Part shown: in pieces, positions 46,905 through 57,305 of the stretch
How the letters are laid out: every line of letters begins with the position of its first letter
Numbering within the stretch: position 1 is the first letter of the stretch
Assembly (NCBI GenBank): GCA_036873135.1
Contig: JAPTYO010000013.1
Span: 18,535,901 to 18,599,900 of the forward strand
Direction: 5' to 3'
DNA from: Clarkia xantiana subsp. parviflora
Taxonomy: Eukaryota; Streptophyta; Magnoliopsida; Myrtales; Onagraceae
DNA length: 64,000 nt
Translations under genes and position numbers: made by a program
The notes under the pieces: model-generated
What the model was told of the DNA's origin: nothing
What the model saw: the letters and a program-made list of their open reading frames with translations, nothing else
Databases searched by the model: none

Positions 46905-47830
46905 AAGCTCTTTCAAGGATAATACTTCTTGATATTGTCCATGTTGACTGGACTAGGGAGTCTTTGTGCGTCCATGTCAGTGATGATCGTGGCTCCTCCA
47001 CTAAGATTTTTTAATGTCGACACACGGTCCTTCAGAGTTATGGATGAATCTGCCCCAAGAATCTGGATTGGCTCGGGGGAATTTCTGAAAGACTAGGTCG
47101 CTTGGTGTAATTCTCTAGAGCGCACTTCCTTGTTAAACGCTCGAATCATGCACTTCTGGTACAGGTGCCTGTGGCATAGTGCGGTTAGCCGTTTTTGTCA
47201 ATGAGGCGTGATGGCTCATGGATGTGTGCTCACTCAGATTCGTCCATTTTTTTCTTAACGAGGGGCCAAGTGAGCAAATATTCCAACTCCAATTGGTGAC
47301 AGGCTTCTGTTTTGTAGACAGGGAAACTGGAGTTGCCCCAGGTATGTTCGGATCGAGGTCCCATAGGCCATGAATGCCTGAGGCAGCTTGTCGTGCCCAT
47401 CCTTGTATGATAATCATTTCCTCAATGATCTTCCTTTATTTTCTGCATCTACCACACCATTCATCAATGTGCGATATGGGGACGTGTTCGTGTTCTTGAT
47501 CTTGAATTGGTCGCACAACTCGTCGATTAACTTGATGTTCAGATCTCGCTGTTGTCAATTTCAATTGACATTGAACACCGTATGCACGATGATGCCTCGC
47601 TTGATGAGACGTTCGACCACCTTTGCCGTAACTGATGCCAATGTAATGGCTTTGGCGCACTTGGTGAAGTATTCGATGGCCACCGGTATGAATCCGTGAC
47701 CAATGGATGCCTTTGGAGAGACATGTCGATCACGGCGATGCTCATTTTTGTTCCGGATAGCAGTTTTTCCTGAAGAAAGAAGTAGATGGAGGTTGACGTT
47801 AATGTCAAATCATGCATATGATGACAGAGA
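46905..47830 (-). pseudogene. Ogre/Tat-type integrase remnant of element G
   Basis: Read on the minus strand, broken frames give GFIPVAIEYFTKCAKAITLA and VTAKVVERLIKRGIIVHTVF, then LIDELCDQFKIKNTNTSPYR, LMNGVVDAENK, an AYGTSIRTYLG segment, MIRAFNKEVRSREL and finally GATIITDMDAQRLPSPVNMDN with KKYY. This order matches the central and C-terminal integrase region of plant Ogre/Tat elements. The zinc-binding part, the first catalytic Asp and the usual TDNG are missing or destroyed, and stops and frameshifts abound. It shows that G descends from an autonomous element. Confidence 0.8.
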
Positions 47831-50800
47831 ATATTGAGATCACAATGAATGACAAAAGAAGGAATTCATTATGGTCATGAAGAATTTTCCCTCTTCCAGA
47901 AATACTGGGCTCGGACATTTGCCCCACGGCCAATGCATCCATTTCTGGATATTGTTTACTCGTTACGAAGAGAAAGCGCATAAACGAGCATTTTCATCCA
48001 CTTTGTGATATTCTCTCTTCTGGCGAGTAGACAGATGAAACTTCTGAAGGGACCTCATCATTAAGGGCTCTCATGACTGTTGAAAAAAAGTTTGACAAGC
48101 TAGCATGAATGTCTACATATTTGGTCAGGATCCTTTGCGACAGACCGAGAAGTGATGCATTGCAGATTTGAAGCTTGACTGGGAGACACATCAGTAATGT
48201 GTGAAGCTTGATCAAGGTCAGTTTGTTCCCTGCTTTTAGGGACTGCAAGTTGAGGCACGACTTGGGATTTTGAATTCCGAGAGACCGCGGCAGCCATGAC
48301 TTCTTGGGTGCCGAAAAGAGTGAGCACTCGACCTGGGAGGCCACTTCAGCGGATTGATTGTTCAGTTCAGGCGATCATAGCTTGCGAGGTCTCCTCCAGA
48401 TTGTTGATCCTCTTTTTTAGGTGGCCGAGCCATTGAATATCACATGGGTTAGAAACCCTGACAGAGGAGTTTGGCTTTAGTTGCCACATTCGTTTTGAAG
48501 TCATGGGTACGCAAGGGGCTTAATCACGCCAGACTTATCTGCGAGAAAATGACAATTAGAATTTGAAAGAACACAAAAATGATGTATAATTTGAAAATGT
48601 AGCAATCAATTCTGCGGATTTCGCAGAAGGAGGTGTGTCCCGAGATGTTGAATTTTGGGAGACTGCGACGGTCATGACTGCATGTGCGGTGAAAAAGCGA
48701 TGAGACGCTTGATTTAGTAGGTCATGTCGGCGATGGATTTTTCATTTTGGCTGAACTTTGCTCGCAAGGACTCCTCTAGCTTGGTAATCCTATATTCATC
48801 CTCTCGAGGTGGCGGAGCCGCTGGACATCACATGGGTTTTAGGAACCATACAGAAGAATCTTGTCATCTTGCTTAATTTGTTCTATTTGAGCGAAATCAC
48901 GAGTACGTATGGGGCTTGCTTGCTCCAGATGTACCTGTAAAAACGTCAATTAGAACTGAAAATACAGATCATGATGCATGATCATGAGAACATAGTCATA
49001 AATTATTTCAAGGTCGCAGGCGGAGGCGCGACTCGAGATATTTGAGCTTTGGAAGGCTGGGGCGCTATGAATGCTTGGGCGTTGAAAAAGCGATGATACG
49101 CTTGACTTATGAGGCCATGTCTGCGAGGTGACTGTTCTGTTTTGGGTGATCCCATCTCCCAAATCCCCTCTAGCTGGATGATCCCCTCTTCATTTTCTTG
49201 AGATGGCGGAGGCCCTGGATATCACATGGGTTCAGAACCATGGCGGAAGACTCTGGTTTGATTGCCCATTTTGTTCCATTCGAACAAAGTCACGAGTATG
49301 TGGCTTGTTCGAGCCAAGTGTACCTGTGAGAAGACAACAATTAGAATTGAAAATTCACAATAATGATGGAATATTTTGAAAATATAGTCATCAATTATGC
49401 TGAGATCGCAAGTTGAGGCGCGCTCGAAATGTCGAAGTCTAGGAGACTGCGGTGGCCATGACTGTTGGGCGCTGAAAAGCGATGAGCTGCTCGATTTCGG
49501 AGGTCATGCTAGCGAGGGATTTTTTTTCCTTCTGGTGATCATAGCATGCCTGGCACCCTCTTGATGGATGATCGTCTCTTGTCGAGGTGATGAAGCTGTT
49601 AGACATCTTATGGGTCTTAGGAACCCAAATGGAGGAATCTTCTCATCTTGCTTCATTTGTTCTGTTTGAATGAAATCACATGTACGTATGGAGCTTTCTT
49701 GCACTAGATGTACCTGTAAAAAATGCCAATTAGAATGCAAAATACAAAACATTGATGCATGATTACGAAAATAAGCCATCAATTATATTAAGGTCGCCGG
49801 TGGATTCTCGTCTCGAGATATTTGAACTTTGGAAGGCTTCGGCGGCCATGCTTGCGTGGGCGTTGAAAAAGAGATGATACGCTTGACTTATGAAGCCATG
49901 TCGGCGAGGAACTGTTCCGTTTTGGGTGATCCCTTCTCCAGATCTTTTCTAGCTGGATGATTCCCTCTTCATTTTCTTGAGGTGGCGAAGACCCTGGATA
50001 TCACATGGGTTCAGAACCATGGCGGAGGACTCTGGTTTGTTTGTCCATTTTGTTCCATTCGAACAAAATCTCGAGTATGTTTGGGGCTTGTTTGCGCCAG
50101 ATGTACTCGAGATGTTGGAGTATGGAGACTATGACCGCCACGACTGCCTGGGTGCTAAAAAGCGATGATACGGTTGACTTATGATGCCATGTTGGTGAGA
50201 AACTGTTTCGTTTTTGTGATCCCATCTCCCAAGATCTCCTCGAGCTGGATGATCCCCTCTTCATTTTTCGAGGTGGCGAAGGTGCTGAATATCACATGGG
50301 TTCAGAACCATGGCAGAGGACTCTTGTTTGGTTGCCCCATTTGTTCCACTTGAACGAAGTCACAAGTATGTTTGTGGCTTGTTCGTGCCAGATGCACCTG
50401 AAAAAAATGGCAACTAGATTGAGAATCCGTAATAGTTATGCATGATTTAGAAAATATAGCCATTAATTAAGTTGAGATCGCAAGCCGAGACGTGAATCGA
50501 GATGTCGAAGTCTAGGACTGCGATGACCATGAATGTTTGGGCACTAACGACAAGGCGCTTGAACTAGGAGGCCACGTCGAAGACGGATTGTTCCGTTCGG
50601 AAGGTTGTGGCTCGCATGGTCCCTTTTAGATGGACAATCCACTCTTTATTTTCTCGAGGTGGTGGAGCCTTTGGATATCACATTAGTTAGGAACCCTGGC
50701 GAATGACTCTTTTTAGTTGCCTCATTTGTTCCATTCGAGCGAGATCACATAGTAAGTTTAGGGCTTGTTTGCACCGGTTGTACCTGTGAAAAAAACTGAC

Positions 50801-50880
50801 AATTAGAATATAGAATCCGCAATAATGATGCATGATTTGGAAAATATAGCCATCAATTATGTCGATTAGGGTCCTCAATG
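47831..50880 (-). repeat. About 390-bp tandem array with exon-like units in element G
   Basis: Six to seven units are marked by a caattagaatt phrase at about 48548, 48945, 49337, 49726, 50409 and 50800 (one unit shortened). Per unit, the minus strand shows an intron-like end (ctaattgtcagttttttcacag) followed by GTACATCTGG and about 290 bases that can be read as an exon with a weakly coiled-coil pattern. All units contain stops, so current coding is doubtful. The array occupies the place where gag to RT should be. Confidence 0.75.
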
Positions 50881-51974
50881 TTTTGAAATGATTTTTTTGG
50901 AGAATCAAGTCACGAGTTATTCCTTTTCTAACCCTTAACCCATTAGGTTTTTTTTTTTTTTTTTTTACACTCGGTTCGCTTCTTATTCGATTAATGCCAG
51001 TTCATGAGGTTTCTGAAATTTGATGCTTCCCGAGGTTTTTTTTTTTTAACCGGGTGTTTGATTTTCCTGGGTTACTGCTTGAATTGGGAAAAACGTGACT
51101 TAGCCACCTCAGGATCCACAAAATCTTGATAACAGCCGTGAATTTCTAGCTTTTGAAACTCCTGAAATTAAAATGTTGAGGGGTATTTTAGGGTCTCATA
51201 AAAATGAGTCATTCGAAAAATCTTTTCCCTCAAGTTTTTTTTTTTGCAAATTGAATTCACGGTCTTTATCATAATTCTCGGGAAAGTCAACTTTACTTAA
51301 TGGAGAAGAAATAACCCATGACTTAAAAAACCGACCCAATTGATGGCTTTGATAGCTTTGAAAGCTTTGAAATCCATGATGCAGTACATGAAATAAAATA
51401 CCTTATTCGTGTACACCAGCAAATATACAACAATTTGTTCATTACCTTCTCAAAACAATGCATCAAGAGAGATATACAGACTTTTGGATGCCCCTTGACT
51501 ATTTTACAAAAGTGTGCGAGCTTCTGGATGCCCCCCCTATACATCAGACCAGGATAAAGAAAAAATGCAAAATAGCATATCTGGAATTAATACGACTAGT
51601 TGATGGCTATGCACCGTGTTGGGCTTTGCTCTATCAAGGTGAGTTTCTAAAGGTTCTCGAATCGAAAGGTACCCTACCCCATTAAGGGGATTGCGGGCCC
51701 TTTTCGATCATCGAGTTGGGCTTTCGGAGACGTGCCGGCGGTTGTGACCGCTACTGGCCGTATTCTCTTACTCAACCCCCTATGTTTCTATATGCCATTG
51801 TTTTTTTGGCGAGGAATAGTAACTGAATGTGGTGTGTGTGCAAAAGCGATTTAAAACACTCAAAATATGAGATCAGAAGCTGCACACACGAACAAACAGT
51901 CAAAACGGATATGGTAGAAAATTCAATTAAACAATGTAAGACAAACACAATAAGCCTAAACCCTCTGAATGGAA
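50881..51974 (-). other. 5' untranslated region of element G
   Basis: There is no gene. The part at about 51620-51830 (ttgggctttgctctatcaag ... gtgccggcggttgtgacc) matches 54965-55170 of element F, marking a shared leader. Confidence 0.7.
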
Positions 51975-51993
51975 ATCCCCAGCAGAGTCGCCA
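51975..51993 (-). promoter_or_regulatory. Primer-binding site of element G
   Basis: The minus strand reads TGGCGACTCTGCTGGGGAT, three bases inside the 5' LTR. This is the type known from Ogre-like elements. Confidence 0.88.
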
Positions 51994-51996
51994 AAA

Positions 51997-52724
51997 TGTC
52001 GCACGTCAGATCCGGCCAACCGCTCTCGGAAATGAGCGGGTTTTGAAAATGTTATTTGTTGGATCGGCGAACAGCAGGGTCGGTCAAATATGGAAATATC
52101 AACCGAACCGTGGAAAATAGAAAGAGTCGCCACCGATTAATTAAAGGCTAATCGGAATCCTAAAGTTGCCTAGGGTACATGATACTAACATCCTAGGGCT
52201 TGAAATGGTCTGCGTCCAGAGGTTCGGGTTCGGGGGTTTGATTACATATTAAAAGCTTGCAAGCTAAAAATCCGCCCTTTCGGTACTTTGGCTTGTCTTG
52301 TCTTGTTTAATTTTTCACTAAAATATCCATTTTAAGGGCTGAATTGCAAGTATCAAAAAGTTCATGGCCGAGTTGCAATTATCAAGAAATTCATGGCCAA
52401 TTTGCAATTATCGAAAAGTTCATGGCCGAGTTGCAATTATCAAGAAATTCATGGCCAATTTGCAATTATCGAAAAGTTCATGGCTGAACTGAAAATAATT
52501 TTGGAAGCATGTTAAAATGACCATGAACTTCTCTGTACTAATTTTTAACACTTAACAGCGTTCTGAGATATATAAGTAATATAAACACATATAAAACTTA
52601 TAGAAAATGAGAAATATGCAATATGTACATATATAAAACTTAAAGGTAATATAAATGACAAAGAAGTGAAATAAACAGATATATGACTTAATAATGTATA
52701 AATATATATGTAAATGACAATAAG

Positions 52725-52772
<48 letters not shown>

Positions 52773-53559
52773 CTTATAGATAATAAAATGACAAGATAAG
52801 TAAAACAGTTATATAAAACTTGAAGATAATAGAAATATATATACATATGTATAGTGCGAAATAAAAGAACGGAAAATAAATAAAACGCTACATTGAAAGC
52901 GATGGATCTTTAACCAACTTGCACTTTATTTATGCTTGAAATGTAAATACAACTTTTGATTAAGCAATACTCACATTGGGTTGTTTCCGAGTAAAATGTC
53001 GTGACACGTGGAACCGAACCACGAATTATCAAGCACCGAGTTAACTATCACCCACTCGCTACTATTTTTTTATTACGTTGTGCTTGCTTTTATCTGAGAC
53101 CTCACTTTGTATTTGTATTTCCCTCCTGAGGCCCCCTCCCCTTTCTCTCCGTGATCCCCCCCTTTGGTTCTGTCACTTACCATCCCTATTTATAGCGAAC
53201 TTGATTTGATTTTTTTTTATTTTTATATATAATGCAACTTGAGAAGCATGTATAGATAAGTAGATAGGGAATGGGCTTGTGTGCATGGGGAGATGTGAGG
53301 GGATAGAATAGCTACGTGGCCAATTAATGGCCAATCTTTTTTTTTTTTTTTTTTTTTTCTAATAAACTATACCTATATTTATTATAGCTAATTATCCTAA
53401 CAATGTTTTCATCCTAATTTTTTTGGTTTTTTTCTTAACTATGCTAATACTAATAAGATTTTACTAATTTTGTGGGTTTTTTCTAATTGCTCGATTATTC
53501 CCGGCTCGGTTCCACGTGTCACGATATTTTCCGACCCTGTCCAAAATCAGGTGTTTACA
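51997..53559 (-). repeat. 5' LTR of element G
   Basis: This 1563-bp LTR is longer than its partner mainly through an expanded TA tract (about 52728-52771). The reversed TATA box is at 53187-53194. Confidence 0.95.
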
Positions 53560-54607
53560 AATGCATATGATATGCACGTTTTTTGATTAAAAATTCAGAT
53601 AAAATGTTTTTTTTTTCAAAACAAAGAGCCTTAAAACTAAGAGAGCTTACGTTTATCTAAAAAGTTTTTTTTTTTTTTTTAAATTCATGCATATTGGATG
53701 CATTATTAAAAATAAAACCAATCAGTTAAAAAGTTTTTTAAAATGATGCACATGGAATGCACGTTTGAAATTAGAAGCTCTAACAGTTAAAGCGGAATTA
53801 CAAATTTTCCTAAATTTTTTTGTTTTTTTTGTTTTTTTTAGCAATGCATATATAATACACTAACCAAAATTACAACTTACCTGAAAAGTTTTTTTCAAAA
53901 ATAATGCGTACAAAACACATGTTAAAAATAAAAACTCAGGTAAGAGGTTTTTTTTAGAGGAAAAAAAATGCATATGAAATGCATTTTTTGGTTTTTAACA
54001 AGATTATTCCTAATTTTTTAACAATGTTTTCATCCTAATTTTTTTGGTTTTTTTCTTAACTATGCTAATACTAATAAGATTTTACTAATTTTGTGGGTTT
54101 TTTCTAATTGCTCGATTATTCCCGGCTCGGTTCCACGTGTCACGATATTTTCCGACCCTGTCCAAAATCAGGTGTTTACAAATGCATATGATATGCACGT
54201 TTTTTGATTAAAAATTCAGATAAAATGTTTTTTTTTTCAAAACAAAGAGCCTTAAAACTAAGAGAGCTTACGTTTATCTAAAAAGTTTTTTTTTTTTTTT
54301 TTAAATTCATGCATATTGGATGCATTATTAAAAATAAAACCAATCAGTTAAAAAGTTTTTTAAAATGATGCACATGGAATGCACGTTTGAAATTAGAAGC
54401 TCTAACAGTTAAAGCGGAATTACAAATTTTCCTAAATTTTTTTGTTTTTTTTGTTTTTTTTAGCAATGCATATATAATACACTAACCAAAATTACAACTT
54501 ACCTGAAAAGTTTTTTTCAAAAATAATGCGTACAAAACACATGTTAAAAATAAAAACTCAGGTAAGAGGTTTTTTTTAGAGGAAAAAAAATGCATATGAA
54601 ATGCATG
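53398..54607. repeat. 621-bp tandem duplication across the end of element G
   Basis: The last about 162 bp of G's right LTR plus about 430 bp of flanking F sequence is repeated 621 bp further on (LTR end at 53559 and again at 54180; flank aatgcatatgatatgc at 53560 and 54181). The copies differ mainly in poly-T length. A filler of about 30 bases precedes the second copy. Confidence 0.93.
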
Positions 54608-55352
54608 TTAAAAAAGAAGCTCTAATAGCTAAAGAAATTAATTTTTCTGAAATGTTTTTTTTTAAGTAATGTGTAACGCACTAACAAAAATTACAACTTA
54701 CCTGAGTGTTTTTTTTTAAATAATGCGCATGAGACGCATATTTAGAATAAAAAATTTAGGTAAACGTTTTTTTTTTTTAAATTTAATAATCAATGCATCT
54801 GAAACACATGTTTAGAAAAAAAAAATCTACAAATAAAAAAAATGCAATGATATGCATGCTTAAAAATAAAAGTTACACGGATAAAAAACTTACAGATTAC
54901 TTGATAACCTTTAACAGAAAAAAAAAACATGGATAAAAAAACTACATGTTAGGGGTTTTAAAAAAAGTTTGGCTTTGCTCTACAAGGTAGGTTCCACTGA
55001 TAGGTTCCTGACAAGGTGGTTTCCTCTCCCCATCATAGGGATCACAGGACCTTCGCAAGCGAGCGGAGTTTTTCGGAGTCGTACCGGCGGCCCAGCCGCT
55101 CCGGTCGTACCGTACTAAACCTCCGTGGTTCCTAGTCGCCCTGGGTTTTAGGCGTTTTGGACATTACACTAAAGTGGTGTGTGCAAATACAAATAATGCA
55201 TAATCCAACAAAGAAAAATAGTCAGTCATAAAAAAATTAACTCCACACCTGAAATTACACAAAAACAATCAAGTTAGAATAACAAAGTCAAATATGAAAT
55301 AAAAAATAAAACATGGCAAATAAGCAAATATAAAGAGCCTGAACCCTCGATT
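54608..55352 (-). other. 5' untranslated region of element F
   Basis: More atgcatatgaaatgc-type degenerate repeats run to about 54950, then a leader segment shared with element G (54965-55170). No gene is seen. Confidence 0.7.
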
Positions 55353-55371
55353 GTCCCCAGCAGAGTCGCCA
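55353..55371 (-). promoter_or_regulatory. Primer-binding site of element F
   Basis: The minus strand reads TGGCGACTCTGCTGGGGAC, three bases from the LTR. It is the same type as in element G. Confidence 0.88.
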
Positions 55372-55374
55372 AAT

Positions 55375-56910
55375 TGTCGGACCTAAAATCTGACCTACGG
55401 CGGATTACGTGTTGAAAACGTGCAATTTTGAAAGAGAGTCGCCACTAGTTAATTAAGGCTAACTAGAATCCTAAATTACCTAAGCGAATAACGAATTAAA
55501 CACCTAGGTATAAAATCGGTCTACGATTAGAAATTCGAGTTCGGAGGTTCTATTGCGAATTAAAAATATATGATTTTTAATTACGCCCTTTCGGTACTCA
55601 ATTCACTTAATTTGCCAATTTTATTATTAATTAATACCCAAATGGAGTAAAAACAAAATAAAACCTAATAACACTATCGAACAATTTTTTTGTTAAAAAA
55701 TACAAATTAACATATTCACATAACACAACTTAAATAATCAAATTTTTAATTAACCTAAATCAATTAAATTTTTATTATTTAAACATAAATCTGATTAATA
55801 CCATAATAATAATAATAACATAATAATAATAAATATAATAATTAATTAATTAACTAATTAATTAATTTTTAAAAAAAAGTAACGCAGCGGGAAGGCCCTC
55901 ACCTGCAATGGAGGTCGGGGCTGGCAGGGGCCACGGCAGGCAGCCCAGTCGGTGCTCGGAATGAAGACGACGGTCGCAGCGGGGGGGCTCCGGCAAGGAC
56001 GGCGGAGGCAGCGGCGTAACGGACAGCAAGATCTGGCGCGTCGGAGTTTGTGACAATCGAACCAGCAGAGCGGACGGGACAAAGGGTGGCTCGCCGGCGC
56101 CGGAATCCACACGGGAGGGAGGACGAAGACTTCGGCGACCTGGGGCGGCAGCACGGTGGCCTGATCAGACCGTAGGAAGCCAGAGACGGAGGTGGTTCGG
56201 CGCGACGCAGAGGCAGACGGGATGGCGGCGGTCATGGGCTCCGGTGGTCACAGGCGAAGAAGAAGAGAGAGAGAGAGAGAGAGAGTGGTCGGCGACGGGA
56301 AGGCTGGGCAATGGTCGGCTGGATGAGGTAGCCTTCGTGGCTGCCGGACGTCACGTGGCTGGCGAACGGCGGCGGCTCGTCGCCGGCGGGAGGAGCCCCA
56401 GTTGAGCGGGGATCAGATAAAATTTTTTTTTTTTCTGATCACTAGAAGACAAAAATCGAACCCGAGGAATAATGTATTATTGCTTCTTGTTGGTGTTTTT
56501 GTGTGTCCTCTACAATGTAAAACTAGACCCCCTATTTATACTAAAACCCTAGTCTAGTTTACAGATAAAATTTAATTAAAAAATGCTAACAGATAATTAT
56601 TCTAGAGATAATTCCTAAGGATATTTATCTTTACAGATAATTATTTTTTTTGAATAAAAAATAATATCTGGAGATAAATATCTTACAGATAATTTTCTAA
56701 AATAAAAAAAACTAATTATTATATATATATATATATATTTTAAAAAATTCCGAAAATATTAAATAAATTCGAAATAATTTAAAATATATTTTATAATAAT
56801 TTCCCTAATGTGCCCTTGAGCATTTTTGGAGACTTTGTGGCTTGACGCGCCCGGAATTTGACGTATCATGTGTAACGTCGTTACGTCCGGGTCAAAATCG
56901 AGTGTTTACA
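55375..56910 (-). repeat. 5' LTR of element F
   Basis: This 1536-bp complete LTR runs TGTCGGACC to GTGTTTACA on the plus strand. The reversed TATA box is at 56533-56540. The GC-rich block (55880-56420) lies downstream of it in the transcribed direction and holds an antisense-to-plus frame of 125 codons, also present in the left LTR with substitutions. Confidence 0.93.
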
Positions 56911-57305
56911 CATAGTGCGATAGCTTGTGTTGTTGACGCAATTAATATGTGCGTAGTTGTTACTTGGCGTTATTCCAAGGTAGTATGCATGATATAGTAA
57001 TGTACCTACGAAAGTAGATTTAACCTTCATTAGATATTTGGAGTTCGTACAACGAATTACAGGAAGGCGTCAACTGATCGCTCCTTTTGAAAAGTACTTA
57101 AGGCTAATAAACATAAGTTGTACTTAATCTAAAAAGAATTAAAGTAGATATGCAAAAATGGAGATAAAGGGATTGATGATGTGTTTGACGTCTTCATAGG
57201 TGATTTGTCGGCAAGTTGATTTTGCCACGTGCCACATAGTTCCTCAGTGCATCTAGCGTGTTGAGTTCTTCAATCTCCACCTTTGGGGATGAACAAATGT
57301 TGGTG
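56911..57305 (-). other. E2 internal segment between element F and gag
   Basis: Its start (atagcttgtgttgttga) matches about 63720-63830 of E1. No coding motif is visible. Confidence 0.7.

Larger units (their letters stand above)
43307..53559 (-). mobile_element. Ogre/Tat-type element G, young insertion
   Basis: LTRs at 43307-44843 and 51997-53559 differ by only about three substitutions that I can see, plus TA and poly-T length changes. The target duplication AATGC is perfect (43302-43306 and 53560-53564). The primer site TGGCGACTCTGCTGGGGAT and polypurine tract AAAGAGGGGCAAC are in minus orientation. Only a decayed integrase remnant is recognisable inside, so transposition probably used another element's proteins. 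Confidence 0.95.
36508..56910 (-). mobile_element. Ogre/Tat-type non-autonomous element F
   Basis: LTRs are at 36508-37971 (3', lacking about 103 bp of its outer end) and 55375-56910 (5'). The primer site TGGCGACTCTGCTGGGGAC and polypurine tract AGAGGGGCAAAC are in minus-strand order. The internal part (37972-43306 and 53560-55374) holds tandem arrays and shared modules but no recognisable gag or pol. It inserted into E2 at a point equivalent to about 63715 of E1, and was itself hit by element G. Confidence 0.88.

Noticed and set aside
54018..54180. Second LTR end as a separate element boundary
   Set aside because: It is part of the 621-bp tandem duplication; no independent element starts or ends there.
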